This document shows positions 27,966 to 37,017 of a stretch of 52,618 bases of DNA, piece after piece (within the stretch, counting starts at the first letter, position 1; every line of letters begins with the position of its first letter). Under the pieces are notes generated by a model. It saw only the letters and a list, made by a program, of their open reading frames with translations, was not told where the DNA came from and did not search any database. This DNA comes from an uncultured Thermomicrobiales bacterium (GTDB lineage Bacteria; Chloroflexota; Chloroflexia; Thermomicrobiales; UBA6265). A program made the translations under genes and the position numbers. The stretch lies in the NCBI GenBank assembly GCA_902806345.1, contig CADCWF010000343.1:1-52618 (forward strand), given 5' to 3'.

Positions 27966-28996
27966 CGCCGCCGGTCGGCCGCTCCGCAGCGAGGAAACCT
28001 CTGGTTCTCGACGACCAGATCGTCCGACTCGACGGTCTCGCGAACCCGTACGGGCCGTCGCTGGCGGTCGGCGAAGCGCTGGCGGAGGACAGCGGGCGGC
28101 CGGAATCCTCTGGATCTCGACTTAGGGAGCTTCGTGCTCGGGTCGGGGCGCATCTCCGGATCGACCCGTCGTGGATCATCCTCGGCAACGGCGCCGAAGA
28201 GTTGCTCTGGACTGCCGCCAATGCGCTTGGCCCGGACTTGCCTCGGCTCGTCTTCCCCCCTGCCGCCCCCCACGAACTCCTGTTGCCCGATCGCAATCAG
28301 GGGAAAACCATCGTCCTCCGTCGCGACAGCCAGTTTCAACCCGACATTGATCTGGAAAGCGCCTCCGAACTGCCTCCTGGGGCCGTCGCCGTGGTCGGCT
28401 CCCCGAGCGACCCAACTGGAACGCTGCTTCCCGTCGTCGAGTGCGTTCGTCTCTGCCGAGCATGCCGCCTTGTCGTAATCGACGAGCGACACGGCGGATA
28501 CGGGGCGCGGTCGCTCCTGCCCATCGTTCGAGAGTTCGACAACGTCGTCGTGATCCAGTCGCTTGAGACCTGGGGAGGGCTGGGCGCATTCCCGATCGGC
28601 TGGGCGATCGCTCATCCGAAACTCCTCGGCCGTCTGGCCGAGGTGCCAAACCGCGCTCCGGCGGCGGGGTCGGTAATCGCGGCCCTGGCGACGTTCGACG
28701 ATCTCCAATGGGTATTGGCTACGGTTCGGAGGGTCCGTGAAGAGCGGTCGCGTTTGTACCGGATGCTCAGAAAACTCAATCTCGTCCAGCCGCTCCCATC
28801 GTGGGCGGGATTCCTGCTTGCTCGAGTCGAACGAGGGGATCCAGAATTCGTAACGGCCACGCTGGCCGAGCGTGGGATCATCGTCGCGCGTCCCGAATCG
28901 TCGGCGCTCTCGGACTATCTCCGGATCAGCGCGGGTCGTCCCGAAGACACCGACTCCCTCCGCCGGGCACTGATCGAGATCGCGTTGCTGGTCTAG
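27962..28996 (+). CDS. Aminotransferase class I/II-fold protein lacking the PLP lysine
   Basis: This 344-residue protein aligns by eye with the histidinol-phosphate aminotransferase (HisC/CobD) family: an N-terminal NPYGPS segment, GNGAEELL, SPSDPTG in place of NPNNPTG, and VVIDERHGGYG in place of VDEAY. In the HisC TLSKAFGLAGLRxGY block it reads SLETWGGLGAFPIGW. The Schiff-base lysine is Thr203, the substrate-binding Arg is Pro211, the Asn before PTG is Asp150 and the Tyr of DEAY is His177. PLP-dependent catalysis is therefore unlikely; it is probably a diverged pseudoenzyme. It overlaps the metallophosphoesterase gene by ATGA. Codon use is normal and the frame intact, which argues against a decaying gene. 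Confidence 0.82.
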   Translation: MTPPVGRSAARKPLVLDDQIVRLDGLANPYGPSLAVGEALAEDSGRPESSGSRLRELRARVGAHLRIDPSWIILGNGAEELLWTAANALGPDLPRLVFPPAAPHELLLPDRNQGKTIVLRRDSQFQPDIDLESASELPPGAVAVVGSPSDPTGTLLPVVECVRLCRACRLVVIDERHGGYGARSLLPIVREFDNVVVIQSLETWGGLGAFPIGWAIAHPKLLGRLAEVPNRAPAAGSVIAALATFDDLQWVLATVRRVREERSRLYRMLRKLNLVQPLPSWAGFLLARVERGDPEFVTATLAERGIIVARPESSALSDYLRISAGRPEDTDSLRRALIEIALLV

Positions 28997-29055
28997 CCGG
29001 CGCGAGTGCCCTTCTTCGCGGCCTCGGAGACGGTGCTCCCTCGACCGCTCGGCGA

Positions 29056-29802
29056 TCACCCCCGCCCACCCGCGGAGAGGATCGCGGCGTCCTGGTGTTC
29101 CTGCAGTTGGCGGATGCCGCGTTCGGCCAGGGCCAGCATCTCTGCAAGCGCTTCTGGTGAAAAGGGACGCCCCTCGGCCGTCGTCTGGATCTCGACAAAC
29201 TCGCCAGCGGTCGTCATCACGACGTTGCCATCCACCTCCGCCGCCGAGTCCTCTTCGTAGGCCGGGTCGAGGATCGGCACGCCGTTCCATATTGCAACGC
29301 TGACCGCCGCAACGCCGGTCTTGATGGGCCGCCTCTTCAGCACCCCTTGCCGCACCAGACCGTCGATCGCGATCACCAGTGCCACGTACGATCCGGTGAT
29401 CGCCGCGCAGCGGGTTCCCGCGTCGGCCTGGATCACATCACAATCGAGGATGATCTGCCGTTCGCCCAGACCCTTAAGGTCGATTACCGCCCGCAAGGAG
29501 CGGCCGATCAGGCGCTGGATCTCGATCGTCCGGCCACCCTGCTTACCGAGCACCGCCTCCCGTTCGCTCCGCCGCGGCGTCGCCCGCGGCAGCATTCCGT
29601 ACTCCGCGGTGACCCAACCTTTACCTTGTCCGACGAGCCACCTCGGTACTCGCTGGTCGACCGTGGCCGTACACCATACCTGGGTCTTTCCATGCCGGAT
29701 GAGGGCCGATCCTTCGGCAAAGGGGGCCTCTCCCACCACGATCTCCACGGGGCGGAGCGCATCTGCGGCGCGCCCGTCCGGTCGGCGGTTGCGCTCGGTC
29801 AT
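29056..29802 (-). CDS. rph: Ribonuclease PH
   Basis: RNase PH is a phosphorolytic 3' exonuclease that trims tRNA precursors. The 248-residue length is typical. Family signatures are RPDGR near the N-terminus, the [17 protein letters not shown] strand, [17 protein letters not shown] and the active-site region [14 protein letters not shown]. Its ATG overlaps the rarA stop (ATGA) and it ends the uvrC-tsaC-membrane protein-65aa-rarA-rph cluster. It converges with the aminotransferase-fold gene across 59 bp in which I see nothing. Confidence 0.96.
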   Translation of the reverse strand: MTERNRRPDGRAADALRPVEIVVGEAPFAEGSALIRHGKTQVWCTATVDQRVPRWLVGQGKGWVTAEYGMLPRATPRRSEREAVLGKQGGRTIEIQRLIGRSLRAVIDLKGLGERQIILDCDVIQADAGTRCAAITGSYVALVIAIDGLVRQGVLKRRPIKTGVAAVSVAIWNGVPILDPAYEEDSAAEVDGNVVMTTAGEFVEIQTTAEGRPFSPEALAEMLALAERGIRQLQEHQDAAILSAGGRG

Positions 29803-31145
29803 GACCCGCCCGTCCCCTCGCTCACCCGGTCAACTGTCCGGATCGTTTCCAGCCGCCGTCGCAACTCGGATTCGAAGCCGCGGTCCGATGGGTCGTAGTA
29901 GCGGCGGCCTGCGAGGTTATCGGGAAGGTTCTGTTGGGCGACGATGGCTCCATCGAAATCGTGGGCATACTTGTAACCCTGGCCGAATCCTGCATCGCGC
30001 ATCAGCGCCGTCGGGGCGTTGCGGAGGTGGAGCGGGACCGGGTCGTTCCGAGTGGTGACGACATCGGCCAGGGCCGCCTTGTAGCCGACGTAGACGGCGT
30101 TGCTCTTCGGGGCGAGCGCGAGGTAGGTGACGAGTTCGGCCAAGGCCAGGGACCCTTCCGGCATGCCGATGAAGTGGACGGCCTGCTGGGCGGCCACCGC
30201 CATAAGGAGCGCCTGAGGATCGGCCAGTCCGATGTCCTCGCTCGCGAAGCGGACCAGACGGCGCGCGACGTACAGCGGTTCGTCGCCGTGCTCCAGCATC
30301 CTCGCCAACCAGTACAGAGCGGCATCGGGGTCGGAGCCGCGCAGGCTCTTGTGCAGCGCAGATATGGCGTCGAAGTGGGCGTCGCCTCCCTTGTCGTACG
30401 TCGAAGCCCGGCGTTGCGCGGCCATTTGGGCGGTGGCAGCGGTGATGGTGCCTCCACGCTCTGTGGTAAGCGACGCCCACTCGAGCGTGTTGAGTGCCCA
30501 CCGGGCGTCGCCGTTGGCGAAGTTCGCGAGAAAGGCCAAGGCCTCCTCGTCGATCGTCAACCGCTCCTCGCCCAGTCCTCGATCGGGGTCCGCCAGCGCC
30601 CGTCGCAGGATCCTGTCGACTGCCGCGTCGTCCAAAGACTGCAGGATGACCACCCGGGCCCGCGAGAGGAGGGGAGCGTTGACCTCGAAGGAAGGGTTTT
30701 CGGTCGTCGCCCCGATCAGGACAAGCGTGCCGTCCTCGACGTGCGGCAACAGGGCGTCCTGCTGGCCCTTGTTGAATCTGTGGATCTCGTCGACGAACAG
30801 CACCGTCCGCTGCCCGTGCATCCCGAGCCGCTCCTTCGCCTCCTTGATCCCGGCGCGGATATCGGCAACTCCGGAGGTGACCGCGCTGAGCGGCACAAAG
30901 TGGCCCTTGGTCGTCGCCGCGATGATCTTGGCGAGGGTGGTCTTGCCGGAGCCGGGCGGTCCCCAGAGGATGAGCGATGAGAGACGATCCGCTTCGATTG
31001 CCTTGCGCAGCAGCGTCCCTGGTCCGACGATCTCTTCCTGCCCGACAAGGTCATCGAGCGTCCGCGGCCGCATCCGCGCCGCCAGCGGAGCTTTGCGTAC
31101 GAGTTGCTCTTCGCGGTTCGCGACGAAGAGGTCGAGCGACTCCAT
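29799..31145 (-). CDS. rarA: Replication-associated recombination protein A (RarA/MgsA AAA ATPase)
   Basis: RarA is a clamp-loader-like AAA+ ATPase acting at stalled replication forks. The 448-residue protein has the leader [24 protein letters not shown], Walker [11 protein letters not shown], Walker [13 protein letters not shown], sensor 1 [11 protein letters not shown], and the C-terminal tetramerisation region ([23 protein letters not shown]). This is the classic order of the family (MgsA/WRNIP1). ATG 31145 shares one base with the stop of the upstream 65-residue gene (TGATG). It is followed by rph with an ATGA overlap. Confidence 0.96.
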   Translation of the reverse strand: MESLDLFVANREEQLVRKAPLAARMRPRTLDDLVGQEEIVGPGTLLRKAIEADRLSSLILWGPPGSGKTTLAKIIAATTKGHFVPLSAVTSGVADIRAGIKEAKERLGMHGQRTVLFVDEIHRFNKGQQDALLPHVEDGTLVLIGATTENPSFEVNAPLLSRARVVILQSLDDAAVDRILRRALADPDRGLGEERLTIDEEALAFLANFANGDARWALNTLEWASLTTERGGTITAATAQMAAQRRASTYDKGGDAHFDAISALHKSLRGSDPDAALYWLARMLEHGDEPLYVARRLVRFASEDIGLADPQALLMAVAAQQAVHFIGMPEGSLALAELVTYLALAPKSNAVYVGYKAALADVVTTRNDPVPLHLRNAPTALMRDAGFGQGYKYAHDFDGAIVAQQNLPDNLAGRRYYDPSDRGFESELRRRLETIRTVDRVSEGTGGS

Positions 31146-31342
31146 CAGGGCTCCTGCTGCGGTGACTCTCCCGTGATCTGGCTCACCTCGTCGTGGACCT
31201 CGGCCAGCCGCCGCTCGATTTCCTCCCGCGAGTTTACCCCTAGGTCATCCATCTCTTCGATCAGCTCTTCCAGTCGATCGAGCTCTTCCAGGAGCGGGTA
31301 GAGCCCCGCCGGGTTGCCCTCGGCGCTTGGTGATTCCGGCAC
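31145..31342 (-). CDS. Small acidic helical protein, 65 residues, unknown function
   Basis: I do not recognise this protein. It is 65 residues, acidic and almost entirely helical, with heptad-like leucines in LLEELDRLEELIEEMDDLG and EIERRLAEVHDEV, so a short coiled coil is likely. GTG 31342 has AGGAGA six bases upstream, and the stop overlaps the rarA start (TGATG), which makes it a real translated gene. Position immediately before rarA suggests a partner or a coupling peptide for that protein, but this is inference only. Confidence 0.7.
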   Translation of the reverse strand: MPESPSAEGNPAGLYPLLEELDRLEELIEEMDDLGVNSREEIERRLAEVHDEVSQITGESPQQEP

Positions 31343-31351
31343 GGTCGTCTC

Positions 31352-32356
31352 CTACGCTGTGATGGCGAGAATCGCCAGGGCAACAAAACCGACCAGACCA
31401 AACTCGACGAGATCCCGCGAGCGGATGGACGAGCGCTGGGTGGCGGCGAGCAGGACCCCGCCCGCCAGGTAAAAGCAGACAAGCAGGACCGCGCCACCGG
31501 TCCAACCATGCGTCAGCCACCAGTTGAGGGCGATCGTTGCTTGGGCCATTGCCAGCGACCCGAGCAGGGCGTAGACGACCCGCCGAGACCGGTTGGCGGA
31601 GCCGCGCTCGAGCGTTTCGAGGATCAGGAGACCGCCGAACATCGCGACCAGTGTGGCCGAGACCGGCGTCGGAAGCTTGTTGAGATAGACGGCACTGAGG
31701 GCCAGGAACGCGACAGAGTGGACCACCAGGGTGTGGATGACCGTCGCCGAGTGCTGTGAGGAGTCGGCCGCGTCATCCAGAAGATCGCGCGAGAGCAATG
31801 CACCGGCGTTACCGAGGAATGCGACCAGCGGCCCGACCGCCATCATCAAGGCGTTGTGGAACGTGGCCACGAGGAGCACCGCCGAGGCGGTGGCGATCGA
31901 CGGTACGATCCAGGCCGTCGCCAGGGTCGACTCCGTGCGGCCGATTCCGGAACCGATCCCCCTGGAAGCGACACGCTCCGCATACTGGGCGCCGACGCCC
32001 GCACCGACCACGGCGAGCGCGGCGACGAACCAATAAACGCCGTTCGTGGTCTGGAGGAGCGGCGTCCGATTCGCCGTCGCCTGCCCCGATGCGTAGATAG
32101 CCAGGACGAAGACCACCAGCGACACGGCAACGCTTACGACCAGCCCCAAACCGGAACCGGCCTGGTCTACCGGTTGCGCCCCCGCACCAGGGGGTCCGAG
32201 ATCCGGGCGGATCGGAACTCCGGCCGCGGTCTCGGTGGGCGAGGGAGAAGAGGTGGCGGGTTCCACTTGGACGACTGTCGGGGCGGAATCGGTGGCCGCC
32301 TCCACGTCCCGTTCTCGCCTGCCGCCGGGAGAAAATCGAGACGTACCCACCCGCAC
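31352..32356 (-). CDS. Polytopic membrane protein of unknown function
   Basis: The product is about 334 residues. The first 70 are hydrophilic, rich in Pro, Ser, Thr and Ala, and look disordered. About eight hydrophobic helices follow, from GLGLVVSVAVSLVVFVLAIYA to FGLVGFVALAILAITA at the very C-terminus. I do not recognise a family motif. GTG 32356 or the GTG two codons later could start it. It lies 18 bp downstream of tsaC and nine bases upstream of the 65-residue gene, so it belongs to the uvrC to rph cluster by spacing. Confidence 0.75.
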   Translation of the reverse strand: MRVGTSRFSPGGRRERDVEAATDSAPTVVQVEPATSSPSPTETAAGVPIRPDLGPPGAGAQPVDQAGSGLGLVVSVAVSLVVFVLAIYASGQATANRTPLLQTTNGVYWFVAALAVVGAGVGAQYAERVASRGIGSGIGRTESTLATAWIVPSIATASAVLLVATFHNALMMAVGPLVAFLGNAGALLSRDLLDDAADSSQHSATVIHTLVVHSVAFLALSAVYLNKLPTPVSATLVAMFGGLLILETLERGSANRSRRVVYALLGSLAMAQATIALNWWLTHGWTGGAVLLVCFYLAGGVLLAATQRSSIRSRDLVEFGLVGFVALAILAITA

Positions 32357-32374
32357 CCCCTGCCTCGAACGCGG

Positions 32375-33115
32375 CTATCGTACCCCATCCGAACGGAGCG
32401 ACCGGACAGCTCTGGATCGGAACTTCGTCCATGCCGCGCGGAGCACATCTCCGGAGATCTCTCCTTCGCGCACGATGTTGAGTTCCGTTCCGTTGATGGA
32501 GACGACCGTGGAGGCGACGCCTCCCGTGCAGGGACCGGCGTCCAGGATCACGTCGACCGCCGGTCCGATTGCGGCGGTCGCTTCGGCACCGGTACAGGCC
32601 GGGTTCTCGCCGCTCCGGTTCGCGCTCGTCACGGCAAGAGCACCGCCGCACCGGTCGATGATCTCCACTGCCAGGGGAAGAGCGGGGAGCCGTACACCCA
32701 CGGTCCGCCGTCCCCAAGCATCGTGTCCGACCACCTGAACGGGCAACCCTCGTCGAGCCGGGACGACAAGAGTCAGGGCTCCAGGCCAAAACTTGGCGGC
32801 AAACTCCACGATCTGCCAGTCGCCGTCGGCCACCAGGCCGCCAAGGTGGGCCGGCGACGAAACGAGCACTGGGAGCGGTTTGCTGGCCGGCCGGCCCTTG
32901 AGCGCGAAGAGGCGATCGAGCGCTGGTGGTCGATCGAGAGCGGCCGCGACGCCATAGACGGTGTCCGTCGGGATGACCGCAACCAAACCGTCTCGAAGGG
33001 CCGCGACCGCCTTGGCGACGGCTCGCGAGGAGGATGGATCGAGGATCAGCGGTGGCGCGGGAAGGCTCGGAATTGCGGCGCTCCTTCCTCCGCCCGCAGA
33101 CTCCCCGTCGACCAT
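32375..33115 (-). CDS. tsaC: L-threonylcarbamoyladenylate synthase (TsaC type)
   Basis: TsaC makes threonylcarbamoyl-AMP from threonine, bicarbonate and ATP for the t6A37 modification of ANN-decoding tRNAs. The 246 residues form a single YrdC domain: VIPTDTVYGVAAALD, the KGRPASKPLPVLV lysine/arginine motif, FWPGALTLVV and SANRSGE. The Sua5 C-terminal domain is absent. ATG 33115 lies two bases after the uvrC stop. Confidence 0.94.
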   Translation of the reverse strand: MVDGESAGGGRSAAIPSLPAPPLILDPSSSRAVAKAVAALRDGLVAVIPTDTVYGVAAALDRPPALDRLFALKGRPASKPLPVLVSSPAHLGGLVADGDWQIVEFAAKFWPGALTLVVPARRGLPVQVVGHDAWGRRTVGVRLPALPLAVEIIDRCGGALAVTSANRSGENPACTGAEATAAIGPAVDVILDAGPCTGGVASTVVSINGTELNIVREGEISGDVLRAAWTKFRSRAVRSLRSDGVR

Positions 33116-33117
33116 TG

Positions 33118-34971
33118 CTACAGCGCCGACTTGATCTGGTCGGCAAGCGTTGACGTGATCCCGGGCACCGTCGTGAGATCCTCAGGCGACGCTTCCCGGA
33201 TCGCCTTCACCGACCCGAACTGCTTGAGGAGGGCTTGCCGCCGCTTCGGACCGATTCCGGGTACCTCGTCCAACTTGGAGTGGAGGGTGCTCTTTGTCCG
33301 GCGCTCCCGGTGGAAGGTGACCGCGAACCGGTGAGCTTCGTCTCGGATCCGTTGGACGAGGAAAAGCGCCTGGGAGTCACGCGGGAGGATGATCGGGTCG
33401 GACCGGCCAGGCACGAAGAGTTCCTCATTCTCCTTGGCCAGGGCGGCGATCGGTTGGTCCGTCCATCCAACCTCGGACAATGCCGCAACTGCCGCGCCGA
33501 GCTGTCCCTTGCCGCCGTCGACGATGACGACATCCGGCAGCGCCGACCACTTCGCGTCCGAGGCGTCGTCGCCGTTCGCAGTCGCCTCCGCAGCGCGCTT
33601 GAACCGCCGCCGGATCACCTCGGCCATCATCGCGAAGTCGTTGCTGCCTTCGACCGTCTTGATCGCGAATCGCCGGTACTCCTTCTTGGCCGGACGAGCG
33701 TCCTCGAAGACCACCATGCTGGCCACGGGATTGGTGCCGTGCAGGTTCGAGATGTCGAAACACTCGATCCGGCGTGGCATCCTCAGCAAACCGAGCGCTT
33801 CGGCAAGTTCGGTCATCGCCGCCGTCATCCGTTGCTCGTCGGAAAGGAACTTGAGCCGGCTCTGTTCCAAGTTCTCGGCGGCACTCTTGGCAACCATCTC
33901 GACGAGTTTGCGCTTGTTGCCGCGTTTCGGCACGCTCAACTCGACCTTGGCGTTGCGCCTGGACTGGAGCCATTCCAGGAGGACCGTGGATTCCTCGGCT
34001 GGAACCGGATGCTGGAGCATGATGGAGGGCGGCACCGTCGCGGCATCGGCGTAGAACTGCCCGAGGAAGCCGGTCAGGATCTGAGCGGGGCCGTCCTCCA
34101 CTCGGGCCTGCATGCGGAAGAACTCAGAGCCAAGGAGCTTGCCACTGCGGAGGAAGCCGACCTGAACGCCGGCGTCCCCGCCGGCACCTTGGGCGACCGC
34201 AATGATGTCGGCGCTTGTGCCACCGGGGCTGACGATCTTTTGCTTCTCGACGACGTGCTTCACTGCCGCGATGCGGTCGCGAAGCTCGGCCGCCCGTTCG
34301 AAGTTCCAAGCATCGGCCGCCTGGTCCATCTCCATTTCCAGGGGCCCGATAATCTGCTCCGCCTGACCGTTGAGAAAGAGCGTCGTCTGCTCGATGGCCC
34401 GCATGTAAGTAGGCCGGTCGACGGCCGAGATGCAGGGCGCGGTGCACTGCTGGAGGTGATAGTAGAGACAGAGATCGTCGTGCCCCGTGATCTTCTTGTC
34501 GCACTTCCGATACGGAAAGAGCCGGTTGAGCAGGTTGAGGGTTCGGTAGGCCGACCCGGCCGAGGTGTACGGACCAAAGTAGGCACCGCCGTCATCGAGA
34601 ATCAGTCGAGTCAGGACGACCCTCGGCCACTCCTCGTTGGTGATCTTAAGGTAGGGATAGGTCTTGTTGTCCTTGAGCATGACGTTGTACTTCGGCTGGT
34701 ACCGCTTGATGAGTTCGTTCTCAAGGATCAAAGCCTCGGTCGCCGAATCGGTCCGGATCACCTCGAAATCGGCTACGTGGCTCACAAGTTCCCGCGTCTT
34801 GGGGTCGTGCCCCCGCGGCGACTGGAAATAGGAGCGCACCCGGTCGCGGAGACGGATCGCCTTGCCAACGTAGATGACATCCCCGCGCTCGTTCTTCATG
34901 AGATAGACGCCAGGGGACGGGGCAAGCGCGCGTAGTCGTTCGCCGAAGTCGGGTCGGGGCGAGTGCTTCAT
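33118..34971 (-). CDS. uvrC: UvrABC excinuclease subunit C
   Basis: UvrC makes both incisions in nucleotide excision repair. The 617-residue protein has the GIY-YIG domain (PGVYLMKNERGDVIYVGKA, followed by RDRVRSYF), a UVR motif (WNFERAAELRDRIAAVK) that contacts UvrB, the RNase H-like endonuclease domain with the NLHGTNPVASMVVFEDARP segment and VVIDGGKGQLGAA, and C-terminal helix-hairpin-helix repeats (VPGIGPKRRQALLKQFGS). ATG 34971 begins eight residues before the conserved core; the open frame runs 85 codons further upstream without family similarity. It is the first gene of a large minus-strand cluster. Confidence 0.97.
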   Translation of the reverse strand: MKHSPRPDFGERLRALAPSPGVYLMKNERGDVIYVGKAIRLRDRVRSYFQSPRGHDPKTRELVSHVADFEVIRTDSATEALILENELIKRYQPKYNVMLKDNKTYPYLKITNEEWPRVVLTRLILDDGGAYFGPYTSAGSAYRTLNLLNRLFPYRKCDKKITGHDDLCLYYHLQQCTAPCISAVDRPTYMRAIEQTTLFLNGQAEQIIGPLEMEMDQAADAWNFERAAELRDRIAAVKHVVEKQKIVSPGGTSADIIAVAQGAGGDAGVQVGFLRSGKLLGSEFFRMQARVEDGPAQILTGFLGQFYADAATVPPSIMLQHPVPAEESTVLLEWLQSRRNAKVELSVPKRGNKRKLVEMVAKSAAENLEQSRLKFLSDEQRMTAAMTELAEALGLLRMPRRIECFDISNLHGTNPVASMVVFEDARPAKKEYRRFAIKTVEGSNDFAMMAEVIRRRFKRAAEATANGDDASDAKWSALPDVVIVDGGKGQLGAAVAALSEVGWTDQPIAALAKENEELFVPGRSDPIILPRDSQALFLVQRIRDEAHRFAVTFHRERRTKSTLHSKLDEVPGIGPKRRQALLKQFGSVKAIREASPEDLTTVPGITSTLADQIKSAL

Positions 34972-35200
34972 GAGGCCAAGTATAGGGGCTTTCCGCCGCC
35001 CCGATGCCGCCTTGGGGCTGCTCCTCGGGCGACCGCAGATGCCGTTGCGCCACGCCCGGTGACGAGGATACTCGCCACTACGGCCGGCATCCGTACCTCC
35101 CCGGTCCCTTCCCGTTCTGGTCGTGTGAAAGCCCGAGATGACGGAGGGCGACCCCGATCCAGGAATGGGTTGCGGTTGTCTGCTCGCCCTCCAGAATGAC

Positions 35201-35467
35201 CTACAGGTATGACGAAGCTCGGGCACCGAGACCCATTTCCGACGCCCGATGAACGGAGGATATCTGCCACGCGACTACCGCATCCGGGATTGGTGAACCG
35301 CTCGCAAGCCAAACGATTTCGGCCGCGACCACGTCGTCCGTCGTGGCCACCACCGGAGTGCCCCAGACCCTGCCGACCAGGATGAATCGGGCCGGGCAGA
35401 GTGCCGCGGCCAGTTTCGCCTCGGCACCGTCTTGGTTAAGTCGAGCCGTCAACCGTTGGCGAGCCAT
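35201..35467 (-). CDS. Hypothetical protein, possibly the 3' half of a frameshifted gene
   Basis: From ATG 35467 this frame gives 88 residues with a hydrophobic core (ARFILVGRVWGTPVVATTDDVVAAEIVWLASG) and codon use like the neighbours. No Shine-Dalgarno is visible. The upstream frame 35436-35708 overlaps it by 32 bases in another phase; a one-base shift would join them into one protein of about 165 residues. I recognise no family. It may be a remnant. Confidence 0.35.
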   Translation of the reverse strand: MARQRLTARLNQDGAEAKLAAALCPARFILVGRVWGTPVVATTDDVVAAEIVWLASGSPIPDAVVAWQISSVHRASEMGLGARASSYL

Positions 35468-35708
35468 CGCAGACGCGGCCAACGTGGCGAGCGGAGATCG
35501 CCGTGACCGCTTGCCGGACATCCTGGCCGAACGGCGGGGAGGGCAGGAGCAGCCACCTCTGCCGCTCGAGGTTGGCGCCCTCGACACCGTCAAGGGCTAC
35601 TTCGAAGGCGGTCGCCGGCTTATCCGCCGCCGCTACAACGATCTGCCCCATGCTCTTCAGCCACACCCTCCGCTGGTGCCTCGACACTCCAACCCAGCGG
35701 AAGACCAT
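35436..35708 (-). CDS. Hypothetical protein, possibly the 5' half of a frameshifted gene
   Basis: The frame from ATG 35708 gives 90 residues (with MGQIVVAAADKPATAFEVALD) and GC-rich third positions like real genes. A weak AGAAAGA precedes the start; ATG 35651 is an alternative. It ends inside the next minus-strand frame (35201-35467), with which it may once have formed one gene. No family recognised. Confidence 0.35.
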   Translation of the reverse strand: MVFRWVGVSRHQRRVWLKSMGQIVVAAADKPATAFEVALDGVEGANLERQRWLLLPSPPFGQDVRQAVTAISARHVGRVCDGSPTVDGST

Positions 35709-35796
35709 TCTTTCTACGATGCCACCAGTTTGATGCTCCGGTTGGTTCTGTCGAATGCCGGGTCCTGAACGCCGGTAGGCCGTGACAGAGAGGAGG

Positions 35797-35913
35797 GCCC
35801 CCTCGCGGACCCCGCAGGGGGCGAGCCCGCAGAGCCGTCGCTCGAGGCGTCGCTCCTGGTGGGCCAGCCCGGTGAGCGGGGCGGTACCGTAGATCCGCCG
35901 GAGTGGTACGGTA
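35797..35913. other. Strong hairpin pair, candidate structured RNA or attenuator
   Basis: GCCCCCT (35797-35803) pairs with AGGGGGC (35816-35822), extended inward by GCGG/CCGC with a single bulged C and an ACC loop. A second perfect 7-bp stem TACCGTA/TACGGTA (35885-35891 and 35907-35913) follows. Read rightwards, the region ends in a small stem plus TTTT near 35932. The T-box core resembles GTGGTAC at 35904-35910 only superficially. The strand and function are unknown. Confidence 0.35.
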
Positions 35914-36009
35914 ACAGGAAGCGGTTGGACCGACTTTTCGTCTGTGGATATTCATCAAAGTACTTCGACAAGTCATCGGGGAACAGGCCAGGACACCCGT
36001 GGCGGGGAG

Positions 36010-37017
36010 ATGGAGCGACGAGATCCTGATGGTCGAACCAGTCCGAACCGGCCCCGCCGGCCCGAATCCATCGTGAGAGTCGGCATCGGCGCTGGGGAGG
36101 TGCATGCGGGTCTCGACAACGGTGTCGATCCGACACGTCGTGCACTTCCGCTCGGTGACGAGCTCCCGTTCTCGATGACGGAGACCTTCGCCCCGGTCGC
36201 TTGGTCGGCCGGTCGCTGGCCGAACGAGGATTGGATCGACGGCCGATTCTGGTGGGTGGGGCGGGAGGCGGATCGCACGGTCTGGCGGTGCTTGGCGAGG
36301 ACGGGGGTGGCCCAGGCGTTGCTCTGCTGGGGGGACGCTTCAATCGACCGCGATACGGAGTGGTTCGCTCGAATCTGCAGGCCGTTCTCATGGGTAGAGG
36401 AGGGCATTGCCGATCCCGAGATTCTCCGGCTTCGCCGGCGCTACCCAGGGACTCGGACCTTCTGCTACGGCACGCTCTTCGACGGCGTGGTGGCCTCCAT
36501 CGTCGGGCAATCAATCTCGCTTGCGTCGGCGGGGGTCACCGCCGGCCGATTGGCGTCGCTGTTCCATCCAGGGGTACGACTGGCCGGGCGGACCTTCCGG
36601 CCGCTCCCGTCGCCGACGGATCTGGCCGACGCGCCTCCCGCAATGATCCGGCAGAGTGGGGTGACCTCGAAACGGGCGCAAGCGCTTTGCGCGGTCGGCA
36701 AACTCTTCGCTGACCTCAGCCTGCCCGACGTGCCGGACGCCGCGACCCTTTCGGATGTCGAATCAGCGCTGCTCGAGGTACCGGGGATTGGTCCGTGGAC
36801 CGTCGCGTCTTCGATGCTCTGGGGCATCGGCCGCCCGGACGCGTTCCCCCGCGGGGACGTTGCCCTGCTGCGGGCCGCTCGAAGCGTTTATCGCATCGAC
36901 GACCTCGACATGAATGGACTCGTTCGCCTCTCCGAGGCATGGCGCCCCCATCGCGGGGAGGCGTCTCGGCTGCTCTGGCTCGACCTGCTCGGTCCGGCGC
37001 CGGAGTCCAAGGCATGA
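36010..37017 (+). CDS. DNA-3-methyladenine glycosylase, AlkA-like (HhH-GPD)
   Basis: This base-excision repair enzyme removes alkylated purines. It has an AlkA-type N-terminal domain, the segment FDGVVASIVGQSISLASA, the helix-hairpin-helix VPGIGPWTVASSMLWG and the catalytic Asp in PRGDVALLRAA. No iron-sulfur cysteines are present, as in AlkA. The start is uncertain: ATG 36010 gives 335 residues, GTG 36073 gives 314, and the first 20 residues from 36010 look non-conserved. The stop overlaps the next gene, an endonuclease III homologue, as ATGA, so two base-excision repair enzymes are co-translated. Confidence 0.88.
   Translation: MERRDPDGRTSPNRPRRPESIVRVGIGAGEVHAGLDNGVDPTRRALPLGDELPFSMTETFAPVAWSAGRWPNEDWIDGRFWWVGREADRTVWRCLARTGVAQALLCWGDASIDRDTEWFARICRPFSWVEEGIADPEILRLRRRYPGTRTFCYGTLFDGVVASIVGQSISLASAGVTAGRLASLFHPGVRLAGRTFRPLPSPTDLADAPPAMIRQSGVTSKRAQALCAVGKLFADLSLPDVPDAATLSDVESALLEVPGIGPWTVASSMLWGIGRPDAFPRGDVALLRAARSVYRIDDLDMNGLVRLSEAWRPHRGEASRLLWLDLLGPAPESKA

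Larger units (their letters stand above)
34972..36009. other. Intergenic region of about 1 kb with weak coding signal and structured DNA
   Basis: Between uvrC and the glycosylase gene no well-supported gene is seen. It contains two overlapping minus-strand open frames of uncertain status (35201-35467 and 35436-35708, listed separately), a strong hairpin at 35797-35822 and a second at 35885-35913. The stretch 34972-35200 should hold the uvrC promoter, but I identify no clear boxes. A short T-run (35932-35937) follows a 4-bp stem and might end a transcript reading rightwards. Confidence 0.5.

Noticed and set aside
27161..29290. A 709-codon open frame on the minus strand
   Set aside because: Antisense to the phosphoesterase and the aminotransferase-fold gene; low-complexity Arg/Pro-rich translation.
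35885..35915. T-box-like sequence (GTGGTAC) in the intergenic region
   Set aside because: It misses three bases of the core UGGNACCGCG, there is no specifier loop that I can identify and no aminoacyl-tRNA synthetase or amino-acid gene follows.
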